NCBI GenBank assembly: GCA_041493345.1
Contig: JBGPYQ010000047.1
Span: 1-18,198, forward strand
Source: VBDM01 sp041493345
GTDB lineage: Bacteria > Pseudomonadota > Gammaproteobacteria > Burkholderiales > SG8-39
DNA: 18,198 nt
Direction: 5' to 3'
In this document: one piece after another, positions 1 to 6,772 of the stretch
Position numbering within the stretch: position 1 is the stretch's first letter
Layout: each line of letters begins with the position of its first letter
Notes under the pieces: generated by a model
Databases searched by the model: none
What the model was told of the DNA's origin: nothing
What the model saw: only the letters and a program-made list of their open reading frames with translations
Position numbers and translations under genes: made by a program

Positions 1-507
1 CGCGTGGTGATCGTAGACCACGTGCGCGTTGAGAAACGCTGCGGCGGTGGGCAGGGCGATCTGGAAGCGCAAATGCTTCGGCACGACACCCTCGTCGCGC
101 AGGCGGCAAAGCAAGGCGTAGGACGCAATCGCCGCTTCGGGATATCCGGGATTTCCAATGCGGATATCTGCCGCACGAATGCCCGCCTTCAGGCGCATGC
201 GCGGCGGCGGGGGCGCGCCGCGCAGCACGATGGCACTTCCTTTCCAGATGCGCGTGCCTTCGGTGGGATGCGTGATGCGGCCGCCCGCAGCGACCTCCGC
301 CGGATCGTCCTCGAACGCCGGATTGCCTTCGAGCACAGAGCGCAGGCGCGCGACCCACGACGCGCGCGGGCCGGTCTCGCCGTCAGGGATGCGCGTCATG
401 CGCCCGCCGAGGAGCGGTCCCACCGTGCGAAACACTTCCTCGCTGTCGCGCAAGCCTACGCTGCCGACGAGCAGTACTTCGCGGACGGGTGGGGAATCCG
501 GTTTCAT
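1..507 (-). CDS. MetE/UROD-like hypothetical protein, C-terminus cut by window edge
   Basis: About 169 codons are visible. The reading frame runs from an ATG at 505-507 off the left edge without a stop. The N-terminus has a β-strand followed by 'VGSVGLRDSEEVFRTVG', then 'RIPDGETGPRASWV' and, further on, 'GYPEAAIASYALLCRLRDEG' and 'LRFQIALPTAAAF'. From memory, this pattern is found in uncharacterised bacterial proteins with a cobalamin-independent methionine synthase / uroporphyrinogen decarboxylase type barrel. The catalytic role of that group is not established, so no reaction is assigned. An in-frame TAG lies directly upstream, so this ATG or a later codon must be the start. An AGGGA stretch abuts the ATG, which is closer than usual for a ribosome site. 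The gene has the same strand as the DUF3750 gene 82 bases upstream and could be cotranscribed with it. I am confident it is a real gene and much less sure of its function. Confidence 0.75.
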   Translation of the reverse strand, partial: MKPDSPPVREVLLVGSVGLRDSEEVFRTVGPLLGGRMTRIPDGETGPRASWVARLRSVLEGNPAFEDDPAEVAAGGRITHPTEGTRIWKGSAIVLRGAPPPPRMRLKAGIRAADIRIGNPGYPEAAIASYALLCRLRDEGVVPKHLRFQIALPTAAAFLNAHVVYDHHA

Positions 508-589
508 TCCCTACATTGTAGTTCGCGCGAACCCAGGAACACGGGCTGACGCGTGCTTTGGCAACCGGCAAGCGGTCGCGCCGAGCCGG

Positions 590-1408
590 CTAGAGGGCGG
601 GGTCCCCGGTGGATGCCTGATTGACTTTCGCTTCGTTGATTTTCGCTTCGTGCGTCTTGGCGGCGGTCGGGCGCGCCGGGCCCAGCCGGCCCACAAACGG
701 AAGCTTGAGTGCCGGTTCGATCGGATTCAATCCGAAAGTCAGGCCGAGCAAGTTGACTTCCAGCCCCTCGACCCCGCTCAAGGTGAAGCCGGCGAGGCCG
801 AACAGGGAGACCTGGAAACCGCGCCCGCTCGGCGCCGGGGTGAAGACCTTGCTCCCCGAGTAATCCTTGCCGATCGCGGTCGGCGGGAGGTCGGCGGCGA
901 GTTCTGGCACCGAGCGCAGGACCCAGGCCGTGAAGGTGTTCGAATTCGGCCCCGGCCACATGGTGTATTCGCCGGACCAGGGGTACGCGCGCGCCGCGGC
1001 ATCGATGCGCGCGATCAGGCCGTCGACGTCTTCGCCGCGTTTCTCCGCGACCAGCTCCGGCTCGGCGCCGAACCAGCGCGCGTCCGGGGCGCGATGCCCG
1101 ATCGCCAGCGCCGAGTCCTGGTGGCGCAGCCACCAGCCGATGATCTCGTAGACCGTATACTGCTTCGCCGCCGAAGGCTTGACCGCAATCCAAGTGTGCA
1201 CGCCAAAGAGGCCGCGCGTGCCGACCACCCGGGCCGCATAGACCTGGACCACTGCCTCGCGGGTCTGTGCGGGATCGGGCGCGAGACCAACCGGTTCGCG
1301 GCTTGCGGTACGCCAATCCTGGGCGGCGACACGCGCCGCGGCCGCAGCCGCGAGTGCGACGCTGCCTGCCACGACGAGCGAACCCAGGATTCCCACGCGA
1401 AGCCTCAT
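590..1408 (-). CDS. DUF3750 family exported protein
   Basis: This is a 272-residue protein of unknown function. Residues 1-29 form a signal peptide or membrane anchor (MRLR, hydrophobic Ala/Val-rich core, then an Ala-rich end), so it should act outside the cytoplasm. The body carries the DUF3750 signature as I know it: 'VQVYAARVVGTRGLFGVHTW', 'YTVYEIIGWW', 'WPGPNSNTFTAWVLRSVPEL', 'GKDYSG' and 'GLEVNLLGLTFGL'. The N-P-N-x-N-T-F context resembles a cysteine-free hydrolase-like core, but no catalytic role is known to me. An upstream in-frame ATG at 1468 exists; 1408 is preferred because it places the signal peptide at the N-terminus. The tail ends in a five-residue repeat (HEAKI, NEAKV, NQAS) encoded by a 15-base tandem duplication. 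The nearest gene upstream on this strand is ttcA, about 150 bases away. Confidence 0.85.
   Translation of the reverse strand: MRLRVGILGSLVVAGSVALAAAAAARVAAQDWRTASREPVGLAPDPAQTREAVVQVYAARVVGTRGLFGVHTWIAVKPSAAKQYTVYEIIGWWLRHQDSALAIGHRAPDARWFGAEPELVAEKRGEDVDGLIARIDAAARAYPWSGEYTMWPGPNSNTFTAWVLRSVPELAADLPPTAIGKDYSGSKVFTPAPSGRGFQVSLFGLAGFTLSGVEGLEVNLLGLTFGLNPIEPALKLPFVGRLGPARPTAAKTHEAKINEAKVNQASTGDPAL
622..651. repeat. 15-base tandem duplication in the 3' end of the DUF3750 gene
   Basis: Two adjacent copies of TGAYTTTCGCTTCGT lie at 622-636 and 637-651 and differ at one base. They encode successive HEAKI/NEAKV-type pentads in the C-terminal tail, beyond the conserved domain. Confidence 0.7.
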
Positions 1409-1557
1409 TGGTATTGTCTCGTTCACGAATCCGAAAAGAATAGAACGTGGTGTGCGCGTTTGGTTCAACCCAACGGCCCGACACGTGTTGACGCGATGCG
1501 CATGCTACGCACGCGCCGCCGGACTCGACGAAGGCGGCCGCCCCGCGGTCGGCGACG

Positions 1558-2406
1558 CTATTCGAACGCCCTGTCGCCTCCGCCCGACGCCTGCCCGCCG
1601 GGGCGCACCTCGGAGAAGTCGAACAGCTCGCGGTCCATGAGGTGCGAGGGCACGATGTCGGAGAGCGCGCGGAACATGGACTCGACGCGCCCGGGATGGC
1701 GTTTTTCCCATTCGGCGATCATCGCTTTCACCTGCTTTCTTTGCAGCGTCTCCTGCGAGCCGCACAGGTCGCAGGGGATGATCGGGAATTGCCGGACCTC
1801 GGCAAACGCCTTCAGATCCTCTTCCGCTACGTAGGCGAGCGGGCGGATGACCACGTGCTGTCCATTGTCGGACTGCAGCTTGGGGGACATCGCCTTCATC
1901 TTGCCGCCGAAGAAGAGATTGAGGAAGAACGTCTCGAGAATGTCGTCGCGGTGATGGCCGAGTGCGATCTTGGTTGCGCCGATCTCGCGCGCCACCCGGT
2001 ACAGCACGCCGCGGCGCAGCCGCGAGCACAGCCCGCACATCGTCTCGCCTTCGGGGACCACGCGCTTCACGACCGAGTAGGTGTCCTGCACCTCGATACG
2101 CCAGGGGATGCCGAGCGAGGATAGATAGTCGGGCAAAACGTGCTCGGGATAGCCGGGATGGCGCTGGTCAAGATTCACGGCGACGATCTCGAAGGCAACG
2201 GGCGAGCGCTCGCACAGCTTCATCAGGATGTCGAGCAGGCCGTAGCTGTCCTTGCCCCCGGAGAGGCACACCATCACGCGGTCGCTCGCGCGGATCATGC
2301 CGTAGTCGCCGATGACTTCGCCGACGAGACGGCACAGGCGCTTTTCGAGCTTCCCCGCTTCGAAGCGCTGCTTGCGGGTGAAGTGGATTTTTTCGGGGGC
2401 ATTCAT
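1558..2406 (-). CDS. ttcA: tRNA 2-thiocytidine(32) synthetase TtcA
   Basis: TtcA makes 2-thiocytidine at position 32 of certain tRNAs, using ATP to activate the base and an iron-sulfur cluster to deliver sulfur, in the cytoplasm. The 282-residue product has the PP-loop SGGKDS at residues 49-54. The paired cysteines of the family are in CGLC (Cys124, Cys127), and a third is in PCDLC (Cys212 or Cys215). 'LGHHRDDILETFFLNLFFGGKMKAM' contains the conserved HHxDD region. Length is somewhat below that of E. coli TtcA (311 residues). The ATG at 2406 begins MNAPEKIHFTRKQ, typical of this group; GGAG lies about 10 bases upstream. It is the last gene of a unit with the FolM-like reductase and the dioxygenase, starting 13 bases after the dioxygenase stop. 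The C-terminal tail is short and Gly-rich. Confidence 0.97.
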   Translation of the reverse strand: MNAPEKIHFTRKQRFEAGKLEKRLCRLVGEVIGDYGMIRASDRVMVCLSGGKDSYGLLDILMKLCERSPVAFEIVAVNLDQRHPGYPEHVLPDYLSSLGIPWRIEVQDTYSVVKRVVPEGETMCGLCSRLRRGVLYRVAREIGATKIALGHHRDDILETFFLNLFFGGKMKAMSPKLQSDNGQHVVIRPLAYVAEEDLKAFAEVRQFPIIPCDLCGSQETLQRKQVKAMIAEWEKRHPGRVESMFRALSDIVPSHLMDRELFDFSEVRPGGQASGGGDRAFE

Positions 2407-2419
2407 GGAAAGATCGCTC

Positions 2420-3115
2420 CTACATCGGGCCGAGCACGATATCCCAGGCGACCGCGAGCGCATCCGCCTCCATGTCCGGCCCGCGATCCATCCGGCGGCC
2501 CGTCGCGGCGCGGCGGTCCTCGCGGCTCAAGGCTCGGTACAGCCCGTCGCGCTCGTTCAGGCGCTCGCCCTCGAAAAACATCTGCGTGGTGAGCTTCGCG
2601 CGGCCGCCCTCGACGTTGAAATGCAGGTGCGCCGTGCGCCCGCTGTACGGCGCCGGCTTGATGGTCTTGATGCGATAGCGGCCCTCTGCGTCGGCGCGCA
2701 GCGAAGCGTATCCCTGGAAGCCGGGATCGAGCGGGCCGGATGCGTCGCCGTCGGCGCTGTGGATGTAGCGCCCGTGCGCGTTCGCCTGCCACAGCTCAAG
2801 GCGCGCGCCGGACAGCGGCCGCCCGCGCGTGTCGAGCACGCGACCGCTCAGATACAGAATCTGGCCGGCGGCCCGGCCGGGGCGTCCGGCGATCACGGTA
2901 AGGTCGGCGTCCTGATCGGCCGGCAAACGATCGGGATAGAAAGGCCCGAGCGCCACGGCAGGCGTCGCCCGCAGCGCGCGCTCTTGCGCGAGGAGCCGCG
3001 CCGAGGCCGAACCGAGCAGCGCGCCCGCGCCAACCGCAAGCGCAGCCCCGACGATACGGCGGCGACGGCGATCGGGAAGATGCGGTGTGGAAATCATGGG
3101 GGGTCCGTCGATCAC
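2420..3115 (-). CDS. Exported intradiol ring-cleavage dioxygenase-like protein
   Basis: This is a 231-residue protein of the protocatechuate 3,4-dioxygenase type, a non-heme Fe(III) fold that opens catechol rings between the two hydroxyls. The four expected iron ligands are visible: Tyr117 (in GRYIH), Tyr157 (in KPAPY), His163 and His165 (in TAHLHF). The loop between the second Tyr and the first His is shorter than in PcaH. The N-terminus has a run of five arginines followed by a hydrophobic Ala/Gly stretch (residues 16-44), so it is probably exported, perhaps by Tat although the motif is imperfect. Classical PcaGH enzymes are cytoplasmic heterodimers; this resembles the exported single-gene group whose substrate is largely unknown. 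The start is GTG at 3115, sharing GTGA with the stop of the upstream reductase, with CAGGAG nine bases before it. ATG at 3097 is an alternative without a good ribosome site. Confidence 0.88.
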   Translation of the reverse strand: MIDGPPMISTPHLPDRRRRRIVGAALAVGAGALLGSASARLLAQERALRATPAVALGPFYPDRLPADQDADLTVIAGRPGRAAGQILYLSGRVLDTRGRPLSGARLELWQANAHGRYIHSADGDASGPLDPGFQGYASLRADAEGRYRIKTIKPAPYSGRTAHLHFNVEGGRAKLTTQMFFEGERLNERDGLYRALSREDRRAATGRRMDRGPDMEADALAVAWDIVLGPM

Positions 3116-3861
3116 AGATTGATGCTCCTGCCGCCGTCCACGGCGATGATCTGCCCGGTCACGTACGGCGCTTCGGCGATGAAATAGTAAACGGCGCGGG
3201 CGATGTCGTCGGGCTCGCCGGTGCGCCTCAGAATCGTGTTCGAAACGACACGCTGGCGCGCTACTTCGTCGAATGAGCCGTCGTCGGGCCAGACGATGGG
3301 GCCAGGCGCGACACCGTTCACGCGCACCTCCGGCCCCAGCTCGCGCGCAAGCGAGCGCGTCAGGCCCGCGAGTCCCGCCTTGGCGACCGAGTAGATGACG
3401 TAGTTCTTCAGCGGACGCTCGGCGTGGATGTCGGTGATGTTCACGATCGCGCCGCCGGTTTTCTTCAGGTGCGGCGCAGCGGCCTGCGAGAGAAAGAGCG
3501 GTGCCCGCAGATTCGTGCCGATCAGGCTGTCCCAGCTCGCCGGGGTCATCTCGCCCACCGCCGTCGGGAAGAACGCGGAGGCGTTGTTGACGAGCGCATC
3601 CAGCCGCTCGAAACGGTTGACGGTGTTCTTCACGATTTCCGAGAGGCCGGCGACGTCGAGCAGATCGGCCTGGACGAGGGCCACGGAATTCGAGCGCGCG
3701 GCGTTCAGCTCCTCGCGCAGCGCGTTCGCCTCGCGCTCCGAGCCCCGGTAGTGCAACATAAGGCTCGCGCCCTCGCCATGCAACCGGCGCACGATGGCCG
3801 CGCCGACGCGTTTCGCGCCGCCGGTGACGAGCACAACTTTCCCTGAAAGCGATTCGCTCAT
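3112..3861 (-). CDS. folM: FolM/PTR1-like pteridine reductase (SDR family)
   Basis: This is a 249-residue classical short-chain dehydrogenase. TGGAKRVG at residues 13-20 is the NADPH-binding loop in the form typical of pteridine reductases, where an Arg follows the glycine pair. NNAS (92-95) is the structural motif. The catalytic set reads Asp144, Tyr157 and Lys161. Asp in place of the usual SDR Ser is the hallmark of PTR1 and FolM, which reduce dihydro-pterins or dihydrofolate/dihydromonapterin. The C-terminus 'VTGQIIAVDGGRSINL' is standard. It heads the three-gene unit with the dioxygenase and ttcA, overlapping the dioxygenase start by 4 bases. It diverges from the MidA-like gene with 39 bases between starts. 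The family assignment is firm; the exact pterin substrate is inferred. Confidence 0.88.
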   Translation of the reverse strand: MSESLSGKVVLVTGGAKRVGAAIVRRLHGEGASLMLHYRGSEREANALREELNAARSNSVALVQADLLDVAGLSEIVKNTVNRFERLDALVNNASAFFPTAVGEMTPASWDSLIGTNLRAPLFLSQAAAPHLKKTGGAIVNITDIHAERPLKNYVIYSVAKAGLAGLTRSLARELGPEVRVNGVAPGPIVWPDDGSFDEVARQRVVSNTILRRTGEPDDIARAVYYFIAEAPYVTGQIIAVDGGRSINL

Positions 3862-3871
3862 GGCCTAGAAT
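3843..3871 (+). promoter_or_regulatory. Candidate σ70 promoter for the MidA-like gene
   Basis: CTGAAA at 3843-3848 and TAGAAT at 3866-3871 are separated by 17 bases. They match the -35 and -10 consensus at four and five of six positions. The -35 element lies inside the first codons of the divergent folM gene. The predicted transcript would begin near 3878, leaving a leader of about 20 bases without a clear ribosome site. Confidence 0.4.
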
Positions 3872-3900
3872 GATACCGGAATACTCTGCCCTCTCCCGCC

Positions 3901-5046
3901 ATGGCGCTTCCCGAACCCACTCCCGAAGCGCGCGCCCACAGCGAGCGCGTCGCGGAGCACATCCGCGAGAACATCGCCGCCAGCGGCGGCTGGATCAGCT
4001 TCGCGCGCTACATGGAGCTCGCGCTCTACGCGCCGGGCCTGGGCTATTACAGCGCCGGCGCGAGGAAACTCGGGCGCGACGGCGATTTTGTCACCGCGCC
4101 CGAGATTTCGCCGCTCTACGGCCAGACGCTCGCGCGCCAGGTCAAGCAGGTGCTGGAGGCCGGGTTCGACGAGGTGCTCGAGGTCGGCGCGGGGAGCGGC
4201 GCGCTCGCGGCGACGCTGCTCGAAGAACTCGAGCGCTCCGGCCGCGTGCCGCGCAGCTATCTCATTCTCGAGCTCTCGGCCGACTTGCGCGAGAGGAGCC
4301 GCGACACGCTCGCGGCGAGAGTGCCGCATCTGCTGGAGCGCGTGGCGTGGCTCAACCGCCTGCCTCCCTCGTTCTCGGGCGTCGTGATCGGCAACGAGGT
4401 GCTGGACGCGATGCCGGTACACGTCGTGCGCGTCCAAGGCGGGAAAATCGAGGAAGGCGGCGTCGGCGCGAGAAGCGGCCGCCTGGACTGGTCCTGGCGC
4501 GTGGCGGCGGGCGAGCCGCTGGATGCCGCGCGCGCGCTGAAATTGCCCGAAGGCTTTCGCACCGAGATCGGGCTTGCCGCGCGCGGCTTCATGCGCTCGC
4601 TCGCGGGTGTGCTGGAAAAAGGCGCCGCGCTGTTCGTCGATTACGGCTTTCCGGTGAGCGAGTATTACCATCCGCAGAGGAAGGAAGGCACGATCATGTG
4701 CCATTACCGCCATCATGCGCACGCCGATCCCTTCTTTCTTCCCGGGCTGCAGGACATCACCAGCCACGTCGATTTCAGCGCGATGGCAGACGCCGCGCGC
4801 GAGAGCGGGCTGGAGACGCTCGGCTACACCAGCCAGGCGCAGTTCCTCGTCAATTGCGGCATCACCGAGGTGATGTCGCGCACGCCGGCCGGGGACGCCG
4901 GGAAATTCCTGCCGCTCGCCAATCAGGCGAACCGGCTCATGAGCCCGGCGGAAATGGGCGAGCTGTTCAAGGTGATTGCCCTCTCGCGGGGATTTTCCGC
5001 GCCGCTTCTTGGATTTCGCGAAGGCGATCGGCGGCAGGCGCTGTAA
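3901..5046 (+). CDS. MidA/NDUFAF7-like SAM-dependent methyltransferase (DUF185)
   Basis: This 381-residue protein belongs to the family that includes mitochondrial NDUFAF7, which methylates an arginine of a complex I subunit during assembly. The bacterial target is not established. Diagnostic blocks are present in order: 'GRDGDFVTAPEISPLYG' (residues 58-74), the SAM-binding 'EVGAGSG' (94-100), 'GNEVLDAMPV', 'FVDYGFP', then 'CHYRHHAHADPFF' with 'GLQDITSHVDF'. Length is normal for the family. The ATG at 3901 is the first good start after an in-frame TGA at 3871-3873. No Shine-Dalgarno sequence is evident. It stands alone on the plus strand, diverging from folM, and is 58 bases before the cytochrome b gene, which has its own strong ribosome site. 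An NDUFA9-like protein is encoded elsewhere in the window, but no complex I subunit genes are nearby. Confidence 0.93.
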   Translation: MALPEPTPEARAHSERVAEHIRENIAASGGWISFARYMELALYAPGLGYYSAGARKLGRDGDFVTAPEISPLYGQTLARQVKQVLEAGFDEVLEVGAGSGALAATLLEELERSGRVPRSYLILELSADLRERSRDTLAARVPHLLERVAWLNRLPPSFSGVVIGNEVLDAMPVHVVRVQGGKIEEGGVGARSGRLDWSWRVAAGEPLDAARALKLPEGFRTEIGLAARGFMRSLAGVLEKGAALFVDYGFPVSEYYHPQRKEGTIMCHYRHHAHADPFFLPGLQDITSHVDFSAMADAARESGLETLGYTSQAQFLVNCGITEVMSRTPAGDAGKFLPLANQANRLMSPAEMGELFKVIALSRGFSAPLLGFREGDRRQAL

Positions 5047-5104
5047 GGTGTAACCTGCCCGCTTCGACCAAGCCCTGTCAGGCGGGCGGCACGAGGAGGC
5101 CTCA

Positions 5105-5737
5105 ATGGAAACAAGTCATCAGAACCAGGCAGCGGGATGGGTCAGGATTCATCCGCTCGCGGTGCGCATCACGCACTGGATCAATGTCATCGCCATTCTC
5201 ATCATGGTGACCAGCGGCTGGCGCATCTACAACGCCGCGCCCCTCTTTGCGTTCCGGATTCCCAGCGAGCTTACGCTCGGCGGCTGGCTCGGCGGCGCGC
5301 TGCAGTGGCACTTCGCCGCGATGTGGTTGCTCGCGCTGAACGGCCTGGTGTATGTAAGCTACGGCATCTTGTCCGGGCATTTCTGGCGCAAGCTCCTGCC
5401 GGTCGCGCCCCGCGCGGTACTGCATGACGTGCTCGAAGCACTGCGCGGCAAACTCGCGCACGAAGACCTCTCGATGTACAACGCCGCCCAGCGTGGGGCC
5501 TATCTCGCCATCATCCTCTGCGCCATCGTGCTGGTGCTCTCGGGTCTGTCGATCTGGAAACCGGTGCAGCTGCAGGAACTGACGACGATTTTCGGCGGCT
5601 ATGAAGGCGCGCGCGTGGTGCACTTTCTGGCGATGGCGCTGCTCGTTTTCATCATTCTGGTGCACATCCTGATGGTGATCCTCGTGCCACGCACCTTTCC
5701 CACCATGTTCACCGGCCGCGCCAGGAGGACCTCATGA
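5105..5737 (+). CDS. Membrane cytochrome b (b561 / YedZ1-like)
   Basis: This is a 210-residue integral membrane cytochrome with about four transmembrane helices (approximately residues 22-40, 66-90, 130-150 and 172-195). Candidate axial heme ligands are His24 (in RITHW), His69 (in QWHF), His173 (in VVHF) and His187 (in LVHIL). The N-terminal 'IHPLAVRITHWINVIAILIM' and 'TSGWRIYN' are typical of bacterial cytochrome b561 / Ni-Fe hydrogenase cytochrome b proteins encoded beside molybdopterin enzymes. It should exchange electrons between the quinone pool and the periplasmic partner encoded next. AGGAGG at 5094-5099 is five bases before the ATG. Its stop overlaps the next gene's start as ATGA at 5734-5737, pointing to coupled translation and a joint complex. 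It is not of the MsrQ ferric-reductase type. Confidence 0.92.
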   Translation: METSHQNQAAGWVRIHPLAVRITHWINVIAILIMVTSGWRIYNAAPLFAFRIPSELTLGGWLGGALQWHFAAMWLLALNGLVYVSYGILSGHFWRKLLPVAPRAVLHDVLEALRGKLAHEDLSMYNAAQRGAYLAIILCAIVLVLSGLSIWKPVQLQELTTIFGGYEGARVVHFLAMALLVFIILVHILMVILVPRTFPTMFTGRARRTS

Positions 5738-6492
5738 AAAAACGCGGAATGGAAGCCAGCCTCGCCGATCATTCTCCCAAACTCATCCGCAGCATCGAGC
5801 GGCGGCTGTTCCTCAGGCAAGGCCTGTCGCTCGGCGCGCTCGCAATGCTCTCGGGCTGCGAGCTCACCGAAGACGCGGGCGTGCAGAAGCTGCTCACCGG
5901 GATGTCGCGCTGGAACGACGGCGCGCAGGCCTGGCTCTTCAGCCAGAGCAAGCTCGCGCCGGAATTTCCGGAGAGCGCGATCACCAAGCCCTTCCCCTTC
6001 AACGCCTTTTACAGCGTGGACGAAGTCACGGAGGTGGATGGAAACGACTACAAGCTCGAGCTCGCGGGAATGATCCGCGAGAAGAAACCGTGGACGCTGC
6101 CCGAACTATACGCCCTGCCCCAGACTTCGCAGATCACGCGCCACATCTGCGTCGAGGGCTGGAGCGCGATCGGCAAATGGAGCGGCGTGCGCTTCAGCGA
6201 TTTCCTCGCGCGCGTCGGCGCCGATACCACGGCGAAATACGTCGGCTTCAAGTGCGCCGACGATTATTACTCGAGCATCGACATGGCCACGGCGCTGCAC
6301 CCGCAGACGCTGCTCACGTTCCGCTTCGCCGACCAGCTCCTGCCGCCCAAGTACGGCTTCCCGATGAAGCTGCGCATTCCCACCAAGCTCGGATTCAAGA
6401 ACCCGAAGCACATCATGTCTATGTTCGTCACCAATGAATATCCGGGCGGCTACTGGGAGGACCAGGGCTACAACTGGTTCAGCGGCAGCTGA
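5734..6492 (+). CDS. Molybdopterin-dependent oxidoreductase, YedY/sulfite-oxidase fold, Tat-exported with lipobox
   Basis: This 252-residue protein has the sulfite oxidase-type molybdopterin fold. Cys139 in 'RHICVEGWSAIGKWSGV' is the expected molybdenum ligand. 'FPMKLRIPTKLGFKNPKHI' near the C-terminus is characteristic of the group. The N-terminus has a twin-arginine signal (ERRLFLRQG, Arg23-Arg24), a hydrophobic stretch and a lipobox LSGC with Cys42. It is therefore probably a membrane-anchored lipoprotein facing the periplasm. It is shorter than E. coli MsrP (334 residues). Substrate could be a sulfoxide (reduction, with electrons from the cytochrome b) or sulfite (oxidation, with electrons to cytochrome c). 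Its neighbours favour the YedY1-type methionine sulfoxide role. AGGAGG at 5723-5728 lies five bases before the ATG, inside the end of the cytochrome b gene. Confidence 0.92.
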   Translation: MKKRGMEASLADHSPKLIRSIERRLFLRQGLSLGALAMLSGCELTEDAGVQKLLTGMSRWNDGAQAWLFSQSKLAPEFPESAITKPFPFNAFYSVDEVTEVDGNDYKLELAGMIREKKPWTLPELYALPQTSQITRHICVEGWSAIGKWSGVRFSDFLARVGADTTAKYVGFKCADDYYSSIDMATALHPQTLLTFRFADQLLPPKYGFPMKLRIPTKLGFKNPKHIMSMFVTNEYPGGYWEDQGYNWFSGS

Positions 6493-6728
6493 TGAAACTG
6501 CTTGAAATCGTCGCGCTGGCGGGGATCCTTGCGGCAGGCACCGGCGCCTGGGCCGCCGACTCTCAGTCCGCCCCACCGGGCAAGCCCATGAAGATGGACG
6601 AACCCATGCACGGCGAGATGAAGAAAAAAAGCATGAAGAAAGGCGACGTAAAAAAGGCCGCCGAGAAAAAAGAGCGCGAGCTCAAGCCGATGATGGAAAA
6701 GGAAACGACGGGCGGGGCAAAGAAGTAA
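6492..6728 (+). CDS. Small secreted Met/Lys-rich peptide (MrpX or MxKDx-repeat-like)
   Basis: This is a 78-residue protein. Residues 1-21 form a clean signal peptide (hydrophobic core, then GAWA before ADSQS). The mature part of about 57 residues is low in complexity: seven Met, many Lys and Glu, one His, and no Cys, Trp or Tyr. Met occurs in short spaced units such as KPMKMDEPMHGEM, KKKSMKKGD and KPMMEKE. This resembles small proteobacterial proteins with degenerate M-x-K-D-x repeats and the MrpX peptide of Azospira, which acts as a sacrificial methionine pool for hypochlorite. The ATG overlaps the stop of the molybdoenzyme gene by one base (TGATG), so translation is probably coupled; no strong ribosome site is seen. 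The role is inferred from composition and context. A metal-binding function for the Met/His part is an alternative. Confidence 0.8.
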   Translation: MKLLEIVALAGILAAGTGAWAADSQSAPPGKPMKMDEPMHGEMKKKSMKKGDVKKAAEKKERELKPMMEKETTGGAKK

Positions 6729-6730
6729 GG

Positions 6731-6742
6731 GCCGGCGCCGGC
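6731..6742. repeat. Perfect 12-base palindrome GCCGGCGCCGGC
   Basis: A self-complementary GC-only sequence lies just after the stop of the Met-rich peptide gene, 30 bases before the cytochrome c start. It could be a protein-binding site or part of an mRNA hairpin, or may simply reflect high GC content. Confidence 0.5.
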
Positions 6743-6760
6743 GAGGAGAAAGCGGCAAAG

Positions 6761-6766
6761 TATAAT
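6761..6766 (+). promoter_or_regulatory. Candidate -10 element TATAAT before the diheme cytochrome c gene
   Basis: A perfect TATAAT ends six bases before the ATG at 6773, which would put transcription start at or next to the start codon. No good -35 match stands at the expected distance (6738-6743), and no Shine-Dalgarno sequence lies within range of the ATG. Confidence 0.35.
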
Positions 6767-6772
6767 CGCGGC

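Noticed and set aside
1409..1557. Regulatory structure or small gene between ttcA and the DUF3750 gene
   Set aside because: A TATTCT at 1442-1437 on the minus strand could be a -10 element, but no -35 match is at the right spacing and no credible small reading frame was found.
158..1834. Open reading frame of 558 codons on the plus strand
   Set aside because: It runs antisense across the MetE/UROD-like, DUF3750 and ttcA genes, is Arg-rich without domain motifs, and arises from GC-rich third positions.
5057..5087. Terminator between the MidA-like and cytochrome b genes
   Set aside because: GCCCGC and GCGGGC can pair, but the loop is 19 bases and no T-run follows.
3870..5210. Alternative plus-strand frame of 446 codons over the MidA-like gene
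   Set aside because: It is very Arg-rich and shifted against a protein with clear MidA motifs throughout.
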